Assembly: GCA_018907035.1 (NCBI GenBank)
Contig: JACCIC010000135.1
Span: 1,047,001 to 1,111,000 of the forward strand
Direction: 5' to 3'
DNA: 64,000 nt
DNA from: Sycobia sp. Sy_11
Taxonomy: Eukaryota; Arthropoda; Insecta; Hymenoptera; Epichrysomallidae
Below the pieces are notes generated by a model. It searched no databases, was not told the origin of the DNA, and saw nothing but the letters and a program-made list of their open reading frames with translations. Positions 1-10,429 of the stretch are shown in pieces; positions within the stretch are counted from its first letter, which is position 1, and each line of letters starts with the position of its first letter. Made by a program: the position numbers and the translations under genes.

Positions 1-748
1 AATCCAAAATGCCTCCACTGGGACAATTGAGCCTTAGTTTCGACATCATATCCGTAAACCCATGCTTCATCACCTATTATAGCACGTTTTGGTAGTTCAG
101 CATCGTTATTAACTTCATTTAGCGACTTCTTAGCAACTTCCATTCGCCGCTATTTTTTTTCGAAATTCAACAATTTTGAAAGAAATTTTGCTGCAACACG
201 CTTCATATCCAAAATATACAAAAAAATTCCATGGTATGAGCCAACTGATATGCCAACATCATCAGTGACTTCTCTGATTGTATTTCCGCGATCGTTCGTA
301 ACCATTATTTTTTCACTTTTTTCACGTTTTCATCGGTGGTTGATGTGCTTGGGCGTTCGGCTTGTTCGTCATCTTCAACGTTTTTGCGGCCATCTTGCTA
401 ACGCTTATACCACTTTTAAGTCCTTGCTTTATTCATAGCATACTCACCATATGCCTTTGTTCATATTTTGCAAACTTCACTACAGTTTATTTCATAAATT
501 TCACGTATTCAGTTAATTCCACGCAAAATTGAATACAATTTCTTTGCTGCATTTTTTTCCACAAACGAAAATCGCCGAGCTCAAAAAACATGTTTAACGT
601 TAGCGGCTGCCACTTAAAAAGTAAGCAATGAATATTGCCGAAAATATTATATACTTCAGGGGCACGCATACCAACATAATTTTTATACAGGTGGACTCTA
701 AAATCCTGCCAAATTTCAAAATTCTCGTTACTTTTTGAACACATCTCG
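1..748 (-). mobile_element. Mariner transposase remnant, cut by the window edge
   Basis: Minus-strand translation in broken frames gives mariner transposase. A start near 554 reads MQQRNCIQFCVE, then the stretch around 300 reads KKMVTNDRGNTIREVTDDVG (helix-turn-helix region), and 1-150 reads IIGDEAWVYGYDVETKA, which holds the first catalytic Asp region. In-frame stops and frameshifts break it. The 5' end at 748 has a mariner-like terminus followed by the target TA. The same family recurs at 56420-57332, including matching 5' leader sequence. The catalytic C-terminal half lies off the window. It is dead. Confidence 0.85.
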
Positions 749-751
749 TAT

Positions 752-1085
752 ACAAGCGGAAGTATATATGTGCGCGTGTAATACTGCTATATCTTTCTCT
801 CTTATTCCATAGGTAAAATTATAAACGCGTTCTTTCTCTTTGACTCTTACGATACAGCAACGCATAAGTATTTATATATGCGTATTACCACTATACATTT
901 CTCTCTTTTTCTATTAGTCTCAGTAAGGCCCGACGCAGCAATATGCATACGCGTATTACTTACCACTATACCTACTTTTTTTCTCTCTCAGTATAGCCAC
1001 GCGCAAGTATATATACGCTTGTATTATCAATATACCTTTCTCTCTGACTCTCGGTATCGCCCCGAGCAAGTATATGATCAAATTT
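752..1085. repeat. Degenerate tandem repeat, period about 64-73 bp
   Basis: Successive units begin near 752, 860, 933, 999 and 1063. Each starts with acgc/caagc plus agtatatata, passes through a cgtattaccactatacc-like core, then a ctttctctctgactct-like pyrimidine block. The first interval is longer (about 108 bp) and contains a partial extra unit. The short ORF at 878-1087 is a by-product of the repeat. Confidence 0.6.
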
Positions 1086-1254
1086 GACAGGGACTGGTGT
1101 ATTTAAACTCTGCGCGTAAACTGACTCAGCAAAAATTTTTTTCCTTTACTGTTACAATCTTTCTTGATATCTGTGTGAAATTTGAACGCCATATCTCCAT
1201 TAGTATGTGTTTTTTTACGACCCAAACGTTTATCTTGCGAACTTGACTATGGAA

Positions 1255-1700
1255 AAAAAGTTGATCAACGAGTTTGCTTGAAATTTTGTGTTTACAATGG
1301 AATTATGGCTACGGAATCGTTGAAAATGTGGCTGAATTGCTTTGGGAAATCTACTTGATGGCGTACGCAAGCATTTGAGGCACAAAGCATTCAATGAAGG
1401 TCTTGAAGTCGTCGAAAACTTGGCTCATACAAGTCGCCCATTCATCGAAAATCAAGGCGATAATCATCGTTTTTTCGATTACCATAGGGTGGTTCACCAT
1501 GAATTCGTTTCAGGAGGTCCAACGGTCATTAATGAGTACTGCTTGGCTGTTATGAGGCGTCTACGAAAAGCAATTCGTCGTAAACGACCCGATTTGTGGT
1601 CAAAGAAATGATGGTTTTTTTACCACGATAATGCGCCGGCTTATAAGCCTAAGTTTATAATGAAAATTCATTTTAATCTTATGGTGATAAATTCGGCTTA
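1255..1700 (+). mobile_element. Internally deleted mariner transposase remnant
   Basis: Plus-strand pieces match a mariner transposase. The N-terminal part around 1264-1345 reads roughly VCLKFCVYNGIMATESLKMW. It continues as a degenerate helix region and then jumps directly to FFDYHRVVHHEFVSGG and MRRLRKAIRRKRPDLW. A stop precedes FYHDNAPAY, which contains the second catalytic Asp. About 100 residues, including the first catalytic Asp region, are missing between the two parts. It stops exactly where the next mariner begins (1701), so the latter probably inserted into it or replaced its end. Confidence 0.75.
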
Positions 1701-2657
1701 TACGAGGGTGCCCCCAAAAGTACGTGGCCCAACAAATAAAACTCAAAAATTTTGGTAAAAATATATTTATTTTTCAACATAATCTCCTTTTAGCTCTATA
1801 CAATTTTTCCAGCAATGTTCCATAAGTTCGATACCCTTTTTATAATAAGAATTGTCAAGCTCCTCATAATAGCCATTAACTGCCCACATGACCTCTTCAT
1901 TGTTGGAAAATCTTTGACCAGCGAGCCATTTTTTCAAGTCTGGGAACAGAAAATAATCCGAGGGAGCTAAATCTGGCGAATAGGGTATCCACATGCATCC
2001 CAGAAAACGGACGCCATAACCTTGTCTGCAGATGGAACGGTTTTTGCCTTTTTTGGAGCTGGTTCTCCTTTATCAGTCCACTCTTTTCTTTCATGTGTGC
2101 AGTGATGGACCCATGTTTCATCCATGGTTATGAAACGGCGCAAAAATTCGGCTTTATGTTTGCTAAACATTGCCAAACACTCAATTTTAACATCTTCACG
2201 ACGCTGTTTTTGTTCCATTGTGAGCAAATGCGGCACCCATCTTGCGCACAGGTTTATCATCTCCAAATTTTCAGTTAATATGCGATGTACCACACTTTTT
2301 GAAATGCTTACCATGTCTTCTACCTCTCGCACTTTCAGTCGACTGCGATGCTCGTCTTTTACTGTTGCAAACGAAGGAGCAGTCTCACGCAAAGTAGAGT
2401 CTAGTTCAACTTTTGTATGGCTGAGGCCTTTTAAATAAAAGTATTGTATCACATAGCGATGACCAATTTTTTCCATGTTTACAAATTCACTGAAAACGTT
2501 CACTATTGATGGCTGTCCAACAAATACTAAACATCACAGCGTCTTCAAACTTGAAACATATGCTTTATAGATTGTGTACTTTCTAATACAGTGGTATTTT
2601 TGGAGCAACTATCGCCACCTCTAGGTTAGGCTAGATACTTCTGGAATCACCCTCGTA
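1701..2657 (-). mobile_element. Mariner element, both ends present, two internal deletions
   Basis: The ends are inverted: tacgagggtg at 1701 and caccctcgta ending at 2657. The minus-strand transposase starts at about 2503 or at the inner Met in MEKIGHRYVIQYF. It runs through EMINLCARWVPHLLTMEQKQ and FITMDETWVHH (first catalytic Asp) and ends PYSPDLAPSDYFLFPDLKKW...LKGDYVEK (third Asp). One deletion removes the linker after KDEHRS. A second fuses VFWDA to PYSPDLAP and removes the HQDNAPxH block with the second catalytic Asp. At 957 bp it is some 300 bp shorter than a normal 1.3-kb mariner. It resembles the relative at 59126-60353. Confidence 0.9.
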
Positions 2658-2748
2658 TGTATTCAATATCCGCATGGATCGGTACTCTCAAACACAAGAA
2701 TATTTATTACACTCACCTGAATTTTTGCGCGACAACCGTAGCTAGTTG

Positions 2749-2751
<3 letters not shown>

Positions 2752-2812
<61 letters not shown>
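2752..2812. repeat. (TA)n microsatellite
   Basis: An uninterrupted AT dinucleotide run of about 60 bp. The YIYIYI translation of the ORF over it has no coding meaning. Confidence 0.97.
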
Positions 2813-2815
<3 letters not shown>

Positions 2816-3224
2816 CTATCCGCAATTTATATTCGCTGATTAGATTAAAAAAAAAGAAAAAAAGATTATCAATCAGCGTCGCGAATATTACAAACGCGAG
2901 ATATATTTTAAATAAATGTGAAGCTCCATACAGCTCACGGGTAGGATATATGGATTCACTCCTAAGTTTAAGTCCAGTGACAAAAAATGATTATTTTTCA
3001 CCTTTTTACCTATAGAATCCTTCCCATTCTCTCCTTTACTTGTTCGAAGAAACGTGACTTCAATAGTGCTTATTAATCAAGATAAAACCGCATGTCTGAA
3101 TGATTGCCAACGCACTTTTGTAATTTTTTCTCTCTGTTGAACGCAGATGCATTCAGTAACGAAAATGCTAGCGTCGCATTACGTATTAGGTGTACAACAT
3201 TACTTCCATCATGTTATTCGAAAT
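2813..3224. other. No recognisable feature
   Basis: About 410 bp of AT-rich sequence between the microsatellite and the next mariner. The short ORFs at 2746-3015 and 3104-3289 have no recognisable motif. Confidence 0.5.
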
Positions 3225-4205
3225 TTCGAGTCTTTATTGTAAAAAACTGGTCATACATTGATAATTTATATACTGTCCAACGCTCGTGACCACTTTCTCC
3301 TATCTTTCGGGCAGCATACGAAACTCGCGTTAAAAAAACTGGTCATCTTTTAAAGCGATTCAAGAAACGATACAATTTTTGAATTCTTTATAAGACCAGA
3401 AGTGCTAGTAAGCCTGGCCGTATGCCATTGATCGACAAAAGTGATGGACTGAGGGAGGAACATCTAGAGAATAAGGCGGGTGTGGCAAAAGTTTGCATTT
3501 TAAGGATTTCAAGCATGTCTTGACCACTTTCACAACATGGGATCGAACATTGTTACGCTGTCAAATCATTTTTTCATGTCTATCGTGGTATTTCAGACCT
3601 TTATCTTTTAATTCTCGGCTCAATCGCATTAGTTGTGTTCGATAACGATCCCCTGTGAGTGTTCCAGTTGGTTTTAACAATTCATAATACACTATACCGA
3701 GCTGATACCATCAAATACTGATCATGACCTTGGAGCCGTGCATATTCGATTTTTCCATCATTATGGAAGCATAACCTGGATATCCTCATGATTTTCTGTG
3801 CTTGGAATTATTGTAATGAATTTTTTTGTCTCCAGTCACAATGCGATACAAAAATGTCTTCCGTCTTTAACGTACAAGCAACTGTTCGCAATCAAACAAA
3901 CGACGCTTAATATCCCTCAGTTTCAACTCGTACGGCACCCAACCATTTTGAAATGGGTTGTTGCGTTACTCCCAATGATCTTGCCAATTCTTGTTGCGTG
4001 TAACACAAGTCTTTATGAAATAATACCTTCAATTCTGCATCTTTGAAAACCTCTCTTTCACTACCATGCTGGTCTTCGACGTAAAAATCACCGTTCTTGA
4101 AACGATGAAACCACTGTCGGCACGTTCTTTCACTAACAGCGGCCTCATCATTGGTATTTAAGAGCATTCGATGAGCCTTAGCTGCAAATTTGACGGCGTA
4201 TTCTA
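3225..4205 (-). mobile_element. Mariner transposase remnant joined to a Tc1 remnant
   Basis: Minus-strand reading gives a mariner transposase. The piece at 3907-4212 reads AAVSERTCRQWFHRFKNGDF, then LCYTQQELARSLGVTQQPIS (helix-turn-helix). Further down, across frameshifts, come IVTGDKK, a GYPGYASI block, MISIWWYQLGIVYYELLKP and RPQYHDRHEKMI. The second catalytic block is damaged (QRNNVRSH instead of HDNARPH). The C-terminal end near 3230 aligns with the end of the mariners at 24320 and 49218. Its first about 20 residues are missing and replaced by Tc1 sequence (see 4206-5026). Confidence 0.85.
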
Positions 4206-5026
4206 GTGGCAATGATCTCTAATTTCGACGAATTTGGTAAGACAACTGCTTCAAAGTGTGTGTGCGTCTTCCACATAGCTGCTGTTTAATTTGCCCACAC
4301 CCGTTGTCCTCCTTTAGAATTGAATCATCATTTCTTCTGATGAACCATCGTTTGGCAGATGGCAGCAAATCCTTTTTATAGATTTTTATTATTTTCTCGC
4401 CATTTACGTTATTATGTAGGTTGTCAATAAAGAGGTGCAAAGTGCCGACTCCGTGCTTTGAGAAGCAGCCCCAAAGATGCACCTTTATTCTGTGTTTTAC
4501 GGTTCGCTGAACAAGCCTATTGGTATGAGTTGACCGGTTCACGTGAGGATACAACGTGCTCATATAGAACATTCATCAATAAAAATAACATTTTCAAAAT
4601 CTCTATTAATATTCTCATTCATCCAAGCGAGTCGCTTTGTCATATGTTTTTCAGTCAACAGAGGTTTTTCACTGTGTTGCGCCATTTCAGGTCATGAGTA
4701 TGAAGATGAGTTCGGATAGTTTAGTAGAATATATCTGAACCATTTGGCATTAATTTCACTTGTCTTCGCCGCGAAATTACAGTAGGATTCCGCAAAAACA
4801 GATTCACTATTCTTTCTTCATCTTTTTTATCCAGTTTTCCTATCGAACCATGTTCTGGTAAATTATCGACATTTATAGAGACTTTGTATCGCTGTACCCA
4901 CTTGTGTACAAATGCCTTCGACTTTCTCATATATTTAGCAGCCGTTGATTAAGACGTATTGTTAGGATCTTTCGAGTGGATGCAAAGGATCACAGCCTCG
5001 TAACGCAATGCGTAGTTAGCACTCAT
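4206..5026 (-). mobile_element. Tc1-like transposase remnant
   Basis: The minus-strand start ATG is at 5024-5026 (MSANYALRYEAVILCIHSKD). Then come KSKAFVHKWVQRYK (helix-turn-helix), KKDEERIVNLFLRNPTVISR, and after frameshifts KHRIKVHLWGCFSKHGVGTLH and LLPSAKRWFIRRNDDSILKE. These are Tc1-clade rather than mariner motifs (WGCFS...G, LLPSA). A deletion after the Asp of KEDN jumps to the C-terminal RTHTLKQLSYQIR region, so the final catalytic block is lost. The end LPLEYAVK runs straight into mariner sequence. Confidence 0.8.
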
Positions 5027-6761
5027 GGCGTGTAAGGTGGTTCTCTTTGAAAAGATCAACGACAACTGAATCTTTGTTGACAATGCATCAAACACAAAGC
5101 TTCCCTCTATCGTGTTGCTATCGAATTAGTGCGAAATCTTGACGAAGCTCTTACTTGACTGACTATTTTGACTACCACTTGCTGCTATAGCGATCTATTG
5201 CAAAACGGCGGAAGCAAAGTTGTATACTTAATACACAAATTAATTATTTCGATTCTACCGAACTTTTCTGCAGTCCTTTCCTATGTAAAACCAGCGGAGT
5301 TATTCCTACCCTTCCTTCTACGGTATCTACGTTTTGGCCCGCACGCAAAGTAGTATTTAACAGCCCTAGCAGTAAACAAAAGGCAAGTGCAAGAAAAGAG
5401 GGACGGCTTACTGGCAGTAGCTTAAAGGAATTTTTACCCCACGTATAAGTATATACATTCTATGAACTCAATAATCTGTTGGAGCCTGCTGTAACTTTTA
5501 AAAAAACTGGCAATGAACAAACATCGAAAAAATATTTTCAGCAAAGCACTGCTACACTTCTCAATAGTCGACTAATCCGATATTTTGAGATTGTTAAAAA
5601 ACACGAATCTTTAAATAAAATAAATTATGTCTTTTACACTAACAGCTAAAAATAAATTTAAATACTGCAAAGTATGTTACTCAAAACTGAGCACCCCTAA
5701 TAACATATTTTGACAAATAGATAATAATAACCTATTCGATAGTACGGTTAGAAATTGTATTTCTTAATTATAGGACTCTATAATATACATATTTTTATAT
5801 ATGCGAATTCAAAATTTGTCTATGTAGAAAGGCATTTCAGAAACCAATTAAAAAATTTATATTCAACCATTGTGAAAAAAAATGTGAATTTGAAAGAAAA
5901 ACTATTTTTAATTCATTAAAAATAAGTATCAATAAATATTTTCCACAAGAAGTAAATATTTCACACTTAACCAATATTTTATAAAATTACATGGGCCGTC
6001 GAGAAATAAAATTATATTCTTTACTGATAAAACCCACAAACTTGTGCGAATAGGTACATTTATATATCGTCACTTTATAATCCCGGAGTGCTACAAAATC
6101 GGAAAATCGTGGATACTGATGACACAGAAGCTAGACGAATAAATGCAAAATAGAAAGCTTAAATCCTCAAATAAAACCCGATTGGAAACTCAAAAATTGG
6201 ACTTGTTGACAACAAACAAGCAAAAAGGAGCTTATAAATATATGACTAAGAAGAATGCTAGGGAAAGACAATGTATAAACTAATAAATAGTTTCATCACT
6301 GAAAACGCACTACTACATATTACAGAAAGAACATACTTAAAATAAATTCAAGGCAAAAATTTGAAATCTATTAACTACTGAGCAAATATATTGATTCCTA
6401 TCATTCTAGCTATCGTAAAATTAGGTATCCAGAGAATTATTCTCGAAGCAATATTTAGCTCCATTACTCGTTTATTTATAAGTAATTTCGTAAATTCTCA
6501 TGCACCACTCTTAGTTTATATTACAGACGCTTGTCTTCTATAATAGTAATATTATTATTCTAAACAATGTAGTATAAATTTATTATATTTTATATTTTTA
6601 GAAAAATTTTTAACATTATGCTTCATATAAAAATATCTTCCTTTACATTATATTGAATTTATATAATAATTTTTTTATTCTTATAAAGTATTATGAATAT
6701 AATATTTTTCAAATATTATTATTGTATTTTATATAGTACATTATATATTAGATATTATATA
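5027..6761. other. AT-rich spacer, no gene seen
   Basis: About 1.7 kb of AT-rich sequence with only short unconvincing ORFs (for example 5168-5353). Very AT-rich from 6540 on. No terminal repeats or protein motifs recognised. Confidence 0.5.
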
Positions 6762-7163
6762 TCATATTATAATATTAATGTTTGATCTATCAATGAAAGT
6801 TCCTAATTCAATTACATTAATTTCAAAAGGCAGATATATTTTTTTTCTTAGTAGACTATAAGCTTGCTTATTCCTTCCTAATCTATTTAGAATAGAATGT
6901 TTGAAACCTTTAGGTTTGGAATATTGATCGGGATGTTTATTATTTTTTATATTGATACTCTGATTTCTAATAGATGTTAATATTTCTTCTTTAATGGTTC
7001 TTGCATAAAAGGTATTAAATAATTGTTCTAGTAGCATTGCAGCATATAGAGTATTACAGAATATCAGATCAGATTTCTTAAATATAATTCTCTTATTCTG
7101 ATTCTTTAGATGAAAACTCCGTTGTTGTATTGGTATCCATAAACTAAAAATAACATTTTTCAT
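6762..7163 (-). CDS. Unassigned ORF of 133 residues beside a PLE terminus
   Basis: An uninterrupted minus-strand frame in very AT-rich DNA, rich in Ile, Asn and Lys. It has a basic, moderately hydrophilic composition (PKGFKHSILNRLGRNKQAY) with no signal peptide or catalytic motif I recognise. Its start lies only about 10 bp from PLE-type terminal sequence (7172 onward), so it may be a lineage-specific piece of a transposon. It could also be chance: stops are rare in one frame of such biased sequence only by luck, and 133 codons is long for that. No homology is claimed. Confidence 0.25.
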   Translation of the reverse strand: MKNVIFSLWIPIQQRSFHLKNQNKRIIFKKSDLIFCNTLYAAMLLEQLFNTFYARTIKEEILTSIRNQSINIKNNKHPDQYSKPKGFKHSILNRLGRNKQAYSLLRKKIYLPFEINVIELGTFIDRSNINIII

Positions 7164-7171
7164 TTTTTATT

Positions 7172-7415
7172 TCGGATTAGTCTACGGGGTGATTTTAAAG
7201 AAAGAAAGTCTGACTAATGAAGGTCAGATGTCCTTGTTTACAATCACCCCCGAAAACATGAAATACAAATTCATACTAAAAATAAAATTAAATTAGATTA
7301 AAAACTAAGACAAGAAAAATAATATAAAAAAACAAACTATATTCCATGTTAGCAAAAGACAACCTTGTTGTTTCCACCTGAGTTTATTCCTTAAAGATGA
7401 ACATTAGAAGGTAAG
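7172..7415. repeat. PLE-type terminal repeat, small inverted pair
   Basis: Contains gattagtctacggggtgatt near 7175-7195 followed by the reverse-oriented counterpart caatcacccccg near 7240. The same blocks occur at 7850-7900, 8415-8460, 29915-29945, 38615-38645 and 52150-52195. The downstream gacaacctt...ccacctgag text corresponds to the hammerhead-like region of the other copies. Assigned to PLE termini because copies elsewhere lie beside PLE protein remnants. Confidence 0.55.
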
Positions 7416-7421
7416 TTTATA

Positions 7422-7725
7422 TTAGGTTGTCAAATATCTTCCTTCCGCTTTTTTGCTCTCACGGAACGTTTCTCTAGCGGATTTGCCTTTGACGAAGGAA
7501 AACTTTAAAATAGCGTGAATTTCGGCGTTAGTGAACTCCATGTTTACACGTCTATAACTTTTGAACGCAATATCCAAAGTAATCATGCATAGCGTTGTTT
7601 TTTACGTTATATCAAGATCTTTCAAATGATGTATAGTATTGCCAGATACGAGCTCTGTAGCGACTTGCACATAGCCGAGAAATTCCTAAGACAAAAAGGT
7701 GGAAGGGAGGTATTTAACAAGCTAA
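7422..7725 (-). mobile_element. 304-bp mariner deletion derivative (MITE-like)
   Basis: Inverted ends: ttaggttgtcaaatatcttc at 7422 and, reversed, ttagcttgttaaatacctcc ending at 7725, with TA on both sides. Inside, the minus strand keeps the leader and the first codons of a transposase (MEFTNAEIHAILKFSFVKGK), which abruptly meet the far terminus. The parent family is the longer element at 39798-40905, which shares the termini, leader and N-terminus. It is a non-autonomous copy. Confidence 0.9.
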
Positions 7726-7839
7726 TATTTATTATTTGATTATTTCAGATTTTAATCTAATTTAATTTTAAAATTAAAAATTGTATTTATATCGACTGTT
7801 CTGAATTAAATTAATAAATATTTTTATCATATATTAGCT

Positions 7840-8475
7840 AAAATAATGACAGTCAGATTATCCTTGTTTATGATCACCCCCGTAGAATTTGAAATAAAAC
7901 TTATTATTAGAATAAAGTATATCAGAAAATTAAAAATAAAAATTAAATTAATAATAAATAAAAATAAAAATACAATAATAAGTCAAATAAAAATAACAAA
8001 AGTACTATTCTATGTTAGTAAAGGACAACCTGACTGCCCCCACCACCATAAATTTAGAATTACCTTCTTGTTCGACGTTTCAAATCGCTACGGTTCATCC
8101 TCAAGGACTAAACTGTTAGTTTGTTAGTTATCCTCAGTTGAGTTAGTTTATAGTTAGTTCATCCTCAGTTTATTCTACTAACATAGAATAGTATTTTCAT
8201 TATTTTTATTTTACTTATTATTGTATTTTTATTTTTATTTTTATTTTATTATTAATTTTATTTTATTTTTATTTTTAATTTTCTGATATAATTTATTGTA
8301 GTAATAATTTAATTGTACTTTTGTCAACTGTTTATATACAAATTAATAAATATTTTTCCATTTATTGGACTGTAAGACCAATGGAAAAATATTTATTAAT
8401 TGTAGTAATAAGTTTTATTTCAGATTCTACGGGGGTGATCATAAACAAGGAGAGGCTGACTGTCATTATATTAGT
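7840..8475. repeat. Large imperfect palindrome built of PLE terminal repeats
   Basis: The left arm (about 7845-8030) reads atgacagtcagattatcctt, then tgatcacccccgtagaat, then a long A/T block ending ctattctatgttagta. The right arm repeats these in reverse complement: tactaacatagaatag near 8176, the T-rich block to 8290, and attctacgggggtgatca with ggctgactgtcat at 8424-8468. A hammerhead-like core (minus strand, about 8069-8110) lies between the arms. A smaller perfect hairpin is embedded in the right arm. Confidence 0.75.
8341..8401. repeat. Perfect 22-bp inverted repeat with 17-nt loop
   Basis: Bases 8341-8362 are the exact reverse complement of 8380-8401, with loop 8363-8379 (tattggactgtaagacc). 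The same aatatttattaattg and ttggactgta words occur singly in the PLE pieces at 22620 and 30050-30085, so this looks like a fold-back junction of two opposed PLE ends. Confidence 0.95.
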
Positions 8476-9268
8476 ATATCATTATTTTATTATTTTATAA
8501 AGAATATAAAACTGATAAAAATATTTAGTAATTTAATTCAGAACAGTCTATATAAGTATAATGTTTTATTTTTAATCATCAAATCAGGTTTTAAATACGG
8601 AATAGAGTACATGTTATTTCGTATATTTTAATTATAGTTTTATTATTTTAAAGTTGGATTGGATTAAATATAGCAGTCATAGACGTCATTACTTAAACGT
8701 GCCTTAATCTTTTTAGTAGAAGGAATGCATAATCAAAATTTGCGATATATTCCACTGCGCTAACAACTAATGCACTAATTTATAAACAAGTTATGCTGTA
8801 ACAAATGTGAGTCAGCTTTAGCATAATAAAACTGAATAAGACTAGTAATAACTAAGATGCCCTGGTGTAGGTTTGTTAAATTATTTTCCAGAAATAATCT
8901 TCATAAGAAAAAATATTAATTTTGTATAATCTATAAGTTTTGCTTTTAAGTATTTTTTCAAACTTTCGTATTTTAAAAAAATAAATCTGATAGGATACGA
9001 TTTATACAGTTTTTAATGATGATAATCATCCAAATACATCTTTGACCGATTTTCACTATGATATCCATTATTTCAACCATACTAATATCACATAAATAAA
9101 AATTGAACCTGATTTATCATTGATGTTTCAGAACATGAAAAACCAGTAGAATTCAATAAGACCTCTACCAGAACTCTGTTTTGCAGCGGTAGTTGCCGCT
9201 ACATACTTGGCTTCGGATATAGTTAATGCAACAGTTAGCACTATTGTGCTTCAAATAAAATACCACCT
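8476..9268. other. No recognisable feature
   Basis: About 800 bp of AT-rich sequence between the palindrome and the gypsy LTR. No motif or credible ORF seen. Confidence 0.5.
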
Positions 9269-9455
9269 TGTAACGTTCCTATCACCCTCGGGATAGCTTA
9301 CGCGGTATTTTCTAGAGTACTTTGAGAGGGGAAGAATTATATACAGAATCGGGCGGCGGATCAGAAAAATAATTATAATTAACACAGTATATTTTAGAAA
9401 CGAAAATATAAAATACGTTTATTCAAATAACTTGATCGGACATGCCTCTGTAACA
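9269..9455 (-). repeat. Putative short 3' LTR of the minus-strand gypsy element
   Basis: On the minus strand this 187-bp block begins TGTTACAGAGGCATG and ends GGAACGTTACA, that is TG...CA with matching TGTTAC/GTTACA ends. It carries a TGAATAAACG polyadenylation-type signal about 25 bp inside. It lies downstream of the gypsy integrase remnant, where a 3' LTR belongs. I see no second copy and no clear polypurine tract beside it, so the call rests on position and terminal structure. Confidence 0.5.
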
Positions 9456-9559
9456 AACAATAAAACCATAACAATTACTTAAATGAATAATAGAAATAAA
9501 TATATTAAAATAAGTTAGATATATTTAATAATTCTAAGTTCGCTTCTACGTTCGTGATT

Positions 9560-10429
9560 TTTCTCTATATATTGAGAAATCATGGCTTTGATTAACTTAT
9601 TCACTCACTCCACGGGGTTAAATTGTGGTGTATCGGAAGGCGTTCTTCAGTGCTGTATTCCAGCCTTTTCCAACATAGCGGTGAATTCTTTTGAGGCAAG
9701 TTGTCTCCTGTTATCGGAGATGGTAATTTCCGACAACCAAAACGTAGCATAATTTGTTTTACAGCCTGAGTTATTGCTTCTACGGTTGCTTTCCGGAGTG
9801 GCTTTAGCTCTTTCCATTTTGTAAACTTATCTTGGATTACGATTAACCAGATGTTTCATTTTGTAGATCTGGAAGTGATCCGATGAAATCTACTGCTACG
9901 ACTTCCCGCGGTTGTTCGACTGGTGTCGCATGCAATTTACCGGCTGCTACTTGTTGCTGCGATTTGAATTTTTGGCAATTTTCGCAATTTCTCACATCTT
10001 TGGCTGTCATACAGAGCATCCCGGGCCAGTAGTAATTTTCAGAGATTTTTACCAGTGTTTTTGAAATTCCTAGATGTCATATACTTCGTTTAGTATTCTG
10101 TTTTGTTCGGATTTAGGCACACAAATTTTCCATTGTAGATTTTCGCTGGTATCGTTAAAATCTAAAGTGTGTAAAATATGCTTGTATAATCTTCCATTTT
10201 TTATACAATAATTGGGATAGTTTTCTGGATCACACTTCACATTTTTATACGATTTTTCGTAACAATTTTCGATTTTGATTTTGGTAGCTTCGACTGCTAA
10301 TGGCTGTCGAGATAATGTGTAAGCTAGTAGATTATCTATTCCTGGACGATATTTTATTTCAAAATCGTATTTACTTAATTCCAGTGCCCAGCTGGCTAAA
10401 CATACTGATGGATTTTTGATATTATTGAG
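9560..10429 (-). pseudogene. Gypsy RNase H end and integrase remnant
   Basis: From 10429 downwards, in shifting frames, come a post-RNase H stretch (LELSKYDFEIKYRPGIDN), then LYKHILHTLDFNDTSENLQW and VPKSEQNRILNEVYD (integrase zinc-binding side). At 9590-9720 comes ASKEFTAMLEKAGIQHCRTP with QFNPVE and VNKLIKAMISQYIEKNH. The last part corresponds to the integrase core up to the NPVER-like glutamate. Several stops interrupt it. Confidence 0.8.
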
